Notes under the pieces: model-generated | Told to the model about the DNA's origin: nothing | The model's input: only the letters and a program-made list of their open reading frames with translations | Database searches by the model: none | Shown here: piece after piece, positions 62,194 to 64,000 of the stretch | How the letters are laid out: every line of letters begins with the position of its first letter | How positions within the stretch are numbered: the first letter of the stretch is position 1 | Made by a program: the position numbers and the translations under genes | Assembly (NCBI GenBank): GCA_000024525.1 | Contig: CP001769.1 | Span: 6,605,001 to 6,669,000, forward strand | DNA length: 64,000 nucleotides | Direction: 5' to 3' | Source of the DNA: Spirosoma linguale DSM 74 | Lineage (GTDB): Bacteria; Bacteroidota; Bacteroidia; Cytophagales; Spirosomataceae

Positions 62194-62234
62194 GACAAAC
62201 GCCATTTCTTGAAGAAATGGCGTTTGTCTTTTCT
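62194..62234 (+). terminator. Strong terminator after the YvlD-like gene
   Basis: 17-base perfect stem (62194-62210 with 62212-62228) followed by TTTTCTC. Confidence 0.85.
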
Positions 62235-62261
62235 CGTTGTTCTCACTACCCATAATACCCT

Positions 62262-62639
62262 ATGACCTTTATCGAAACCCCCAATGCCCCGGTTCCGGGT
62301 GGCCATTACTCACAAGCCGTTGTGCATAACGGGCAGGTTTATGTATCGGGCATCTTGCCTATTACACCATCCGGCGAGAAACTGACTAATGCCACCATTG
62401 CCGAACAAACGGAACAGATTCTGGCCAACCTCGATGCGATTCTACAAGCGGCCGGGAGCCAGCGCAATAAGGTATTGAAAGTAACGGTCTTTATTGCCGA
62501 CATCAATGCCTGGGGCACCGTCAATCAACTTTATGCCCAGTTCTTCGGCGACCACCGACCGGCGCGGTCCGTTGTTCCCTGCTCTCCGCTGCATTACGGC
62601 TTTGGCATCGAGTTGGAAGCCATTGCCTTTCTTGAGTAA
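62262..62639 (+). CDS. RidA-family (YjgF) protein
   Basis: 125 residues. PGGHYSQAVVHNGQVYVSG, the substrate Arg in RPARSVV, and ELEAIAFL at the end are standard. Members hydrolyse reactive enamines and imines formed by PLP enzymes. The Rid subgroup is not certain. Confidence 0.92.
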   Translation: MTFIETPNAPVPGGHYSQAVVHNGQVYVSGILPITPSGEKLTNATIAEQTEQILANLDAILQAAGSQRNKVLKVTVFIADINAWGTVNQLYAQFFGDHRPARSVVPCSPLHYGFGIELEAIAFLE

Positions 62640-62715
62640 CGTGAATAATGGTTAATTGTGCTACAAACATTAGTCCGCTACGCGGCCATTAGTCACGTTG
62701 AGTAAGGCGACCACA

Positions 62716-64000
62716 CTACTTCACCCGCACCCGCTCACCCGCCGAATGGGCCGAGAACTCGGGGGCGTAGAAGCATTGAACCGTAGCAACACCCGCCGAG
62801 AAATCGCCGGACTGGGCCACGCGGAGGTCATACTCGAACACGTGCGTACCCACGGGCAGGTAATTCATGAAAAAATCAGTGCTGGCGTCGCGGGGGGATT
62901 CGTAATAGCCGAGTCCGTTCTGGTATTTGTAGCCCGAGAGTGCTGCCACGGGTTCGAAACCCGATGCCCGGCCATCTTTCAAATGCACATACTCCATTGC
63001 CCGGTCGGTTTTGAGCACGAGCCGGACTTTGACCAGATCGCCCGGTTTGAGGGCCGATTGCGACGCGACCGTTGATATGACCGGACCGCCAGGCGAGTCG
63101 CGTTGCACATAAAGCGTTTTTTGAACCGATAAGCCCGCACTGCCCGGCATGACCTGATCGAGCGGTTCGAAGTGCTGCCAGTATAAAGCGCCCCAGGCTG
63201 GACCATCGCTTGTCTTTGTGATTTGAATCGCGCCCATTTCCGGTTTTATCTCGGAAGCGGCATAGGTCACTTTCTCGTAGCCTGTAATGGCGTCTGACTT
63301 CGACACGCGGTTCTGGATAGATTTTCCGCCCAGCGTAACCTGCGTGCTGACGCCCGTTCCGAGCCAGTCGCTACCCCGTAGCAGCAACGCGTAAACGGCC
63401 TCTGTCGTGGCTTTGGTGGAGGACCACGATTGGGTTTGTTTCTGCCGCAGGAGCCAGCGTTTCATTTCGTCAACGACGATTTGAGGGCCCAGCGTGCGCT
63501 TCGATTGCTGGCCCAGCCAGTCAAAACAGGCCATGCCCTGTGGAGTATGTCCCACTTCGTCGATCATCTCGATCAGATACGCCTGCGTTTCGATGGGCGT
63601 TTGATACCAGTATAATCCACTGGTGTTATCGGGCCAGTAGAGTCCCATTTCTTCGGACATTTTCGAATGCTCCAACAAGGATTGCAGAATACCAGCCGCC
63701 GTTTTGGTATCGCCAAACCGGTTGAGTGCCATCGCCGACAAGGCTTGCCCCTGTAAACTTTGCGCTAGCCAGTTGTTAGCCACCTGCGGCTTCAGGTAAG
63801 CCAGCACGTCTTTATCGACCGGCTGATCGAGGTAGAAACTACGAGCGTAGAGATACTGCGTGGCCGAGAAATACCATTCACCAACAAGTTTGCCTTTCTT
63901 CTGCTCTTCCAGCTTCTTTTGCTCCGTAACCCATTGCTTCATCTTACCATCGACATATTGGATGGCGCTGCTTTGCATATCAGTTAGTTTGGTTTGCAAA
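62716..64000 (-). CDS. Alpha-2-macroglobulin-like lipoprotein or surface protein, C-terminal part (partial)
   Basis: About 428 residues, open to the window edge, so the gene begins beyond 64000. It has the alpha/alpha-toroid region (LSAMALNRFGDTKTAAGIL, YWYQTPIETQAYLIEMIDEVG, SSTKATTEAVYALLLRG) and a final MG-like beta domain (VQKTLYVQRDSPGG, GDLVKVRLVLKTDRAMEYV, FEPVAALSGY). Bacterial A2M-like proteins trap proteases in the periplasm; the long version ending this way lacks the thioester in the seen part. N-terminal domains are unseen. Confidence 0.75.
   Translation of the reverse strand, partial: LQTKLTDMQSSAIQYVDGKMKQWVTEQKKLEEQKKGKLVGEWYFSATQYLYARSFYLDQPVDKDVLAYLKPQVANNWLAQSLQGQALSAMALNRFGDTKTAAGILQSLLEHSKMSEEMGLYWPDNTSGLYWYQTPIETQAYLIEMIDEVGHTPQGMACFDWLGQQSKRTLGPQIVVDEMKRWLLRQKQTQSWSSTKATTEAVYALLLRGSDWLGTGVSTQVTLGGKSIQNRVSKSDAITGYEKVTYAASEIKPEMGAIQITKTSDGPAWGALYWQHFEPLDQVMPGSAGLSVQKTLYVQRDSPGGPVISTVASQSALKPGDLVKVRLVLKTDRAMEYVHLKDGRASGFEPVAALSGYKYQNGLGYYESPRDASTDFFMNYLPVGTHVFEYDLRVAQSGDFSAGVATVQCFYAPEFSAHSAGERVRVK

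Overview
The window looks like chromosome of a Bacteroidota, most likely a Cytophagales bacterium close to Spirosoma; the genus is an inference from gene content and style, not a database match. Support comes from a SusC-like TonB receptor with a carboxypeptidase-regulatory N-domain, a type IX secretion sorting domain, DUF4301, DUF2141, VCBS/ASPIC and DUF6934 genes, and repeated promoter boxes of the Bacteroidota form TAnnTTTG. No prophage, IS transposase, CRISPR array or rRNA was found.

Layout. 1-1.7 kb: the 3' end of a YafV-like amidase, a RelE-type toxin-antitoxin pair lying between two copies of that gene's 3' end, and a HAD hydrolase. 1.8-4 kb: DUF4301 and an Rrf2 regulator. 4.2-9 kb: a TonB receptor and an IPT/TIG surface lipoprotein. 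9.3-21 kb: histidine kinase, M14 peptidase, CrcB, APC permease, PBP4-like peptidase, a giant VCBS lipoprotein and a flippase. 21-24.7 kb: purH, plsC, gatC, SMR transporter. 24.7-29.7 kb: a DUF1501 / planctomycete-cytochrome pair separated by a broken DUF559 nuclease gene. 29.8-33 kb: SASA esterase and mazEF. 33-38.7 kb: uvrA, mgtC-like gene, a small outer-membrane protein and an SGNH hydrolase. 38.9-41.5 kb: an AlgI/AlgJ-like O-acetylation pair. 41.7-47.7 kb: T9SS metalloprotease-like protein, msrB, recQ, DUF2141. 47.8-53.2 kb: a sugar-oxidation cluster (SDR, Gld3-like subunit, GMC flavoprotein, GH1-like enzyme, alpha/beta hydrolase). 53.2-61.1 kb: tRNA-Pro, a decayed tRNA, then a full trp operon (trpE-G-D-C-F-[two-gene cassette]-B-A). 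After that hisIE, a holin-like membrane protein, ridA and the C-terminal part of an alpha-2-macroglobulin-like protein.

Two things stand out. First, the trp operon begins with what reads as a complete classical attenuator: an 18-residue leader peptide with three consecutive Trp codons, a possible anti-terminator pairing at the leader stop codon, and a strong hairpin with a T-run before trpE. Second, the window contains about fifteen long imperfect palindromes, several of them nested, usually abutting stop codons. Two families occur twice. One element lies in frame inside uvrA and adds about 35 residues, and another supplies the stop codon of the GMC gene. They behave like a population of short non-autonomous palindromic insertions, comparable in kind to Rickettsia palindromic elements.

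Smaller signs of traffic are the toxin-antitoxin cassette with a duplicated host-gene 3' end, a DUF559 gene killed by one TGA codon between inverted repeats, a DUF6934 cassette inside the trp operon, and a gene remnant fused in frame behind the APC permease stop codon.
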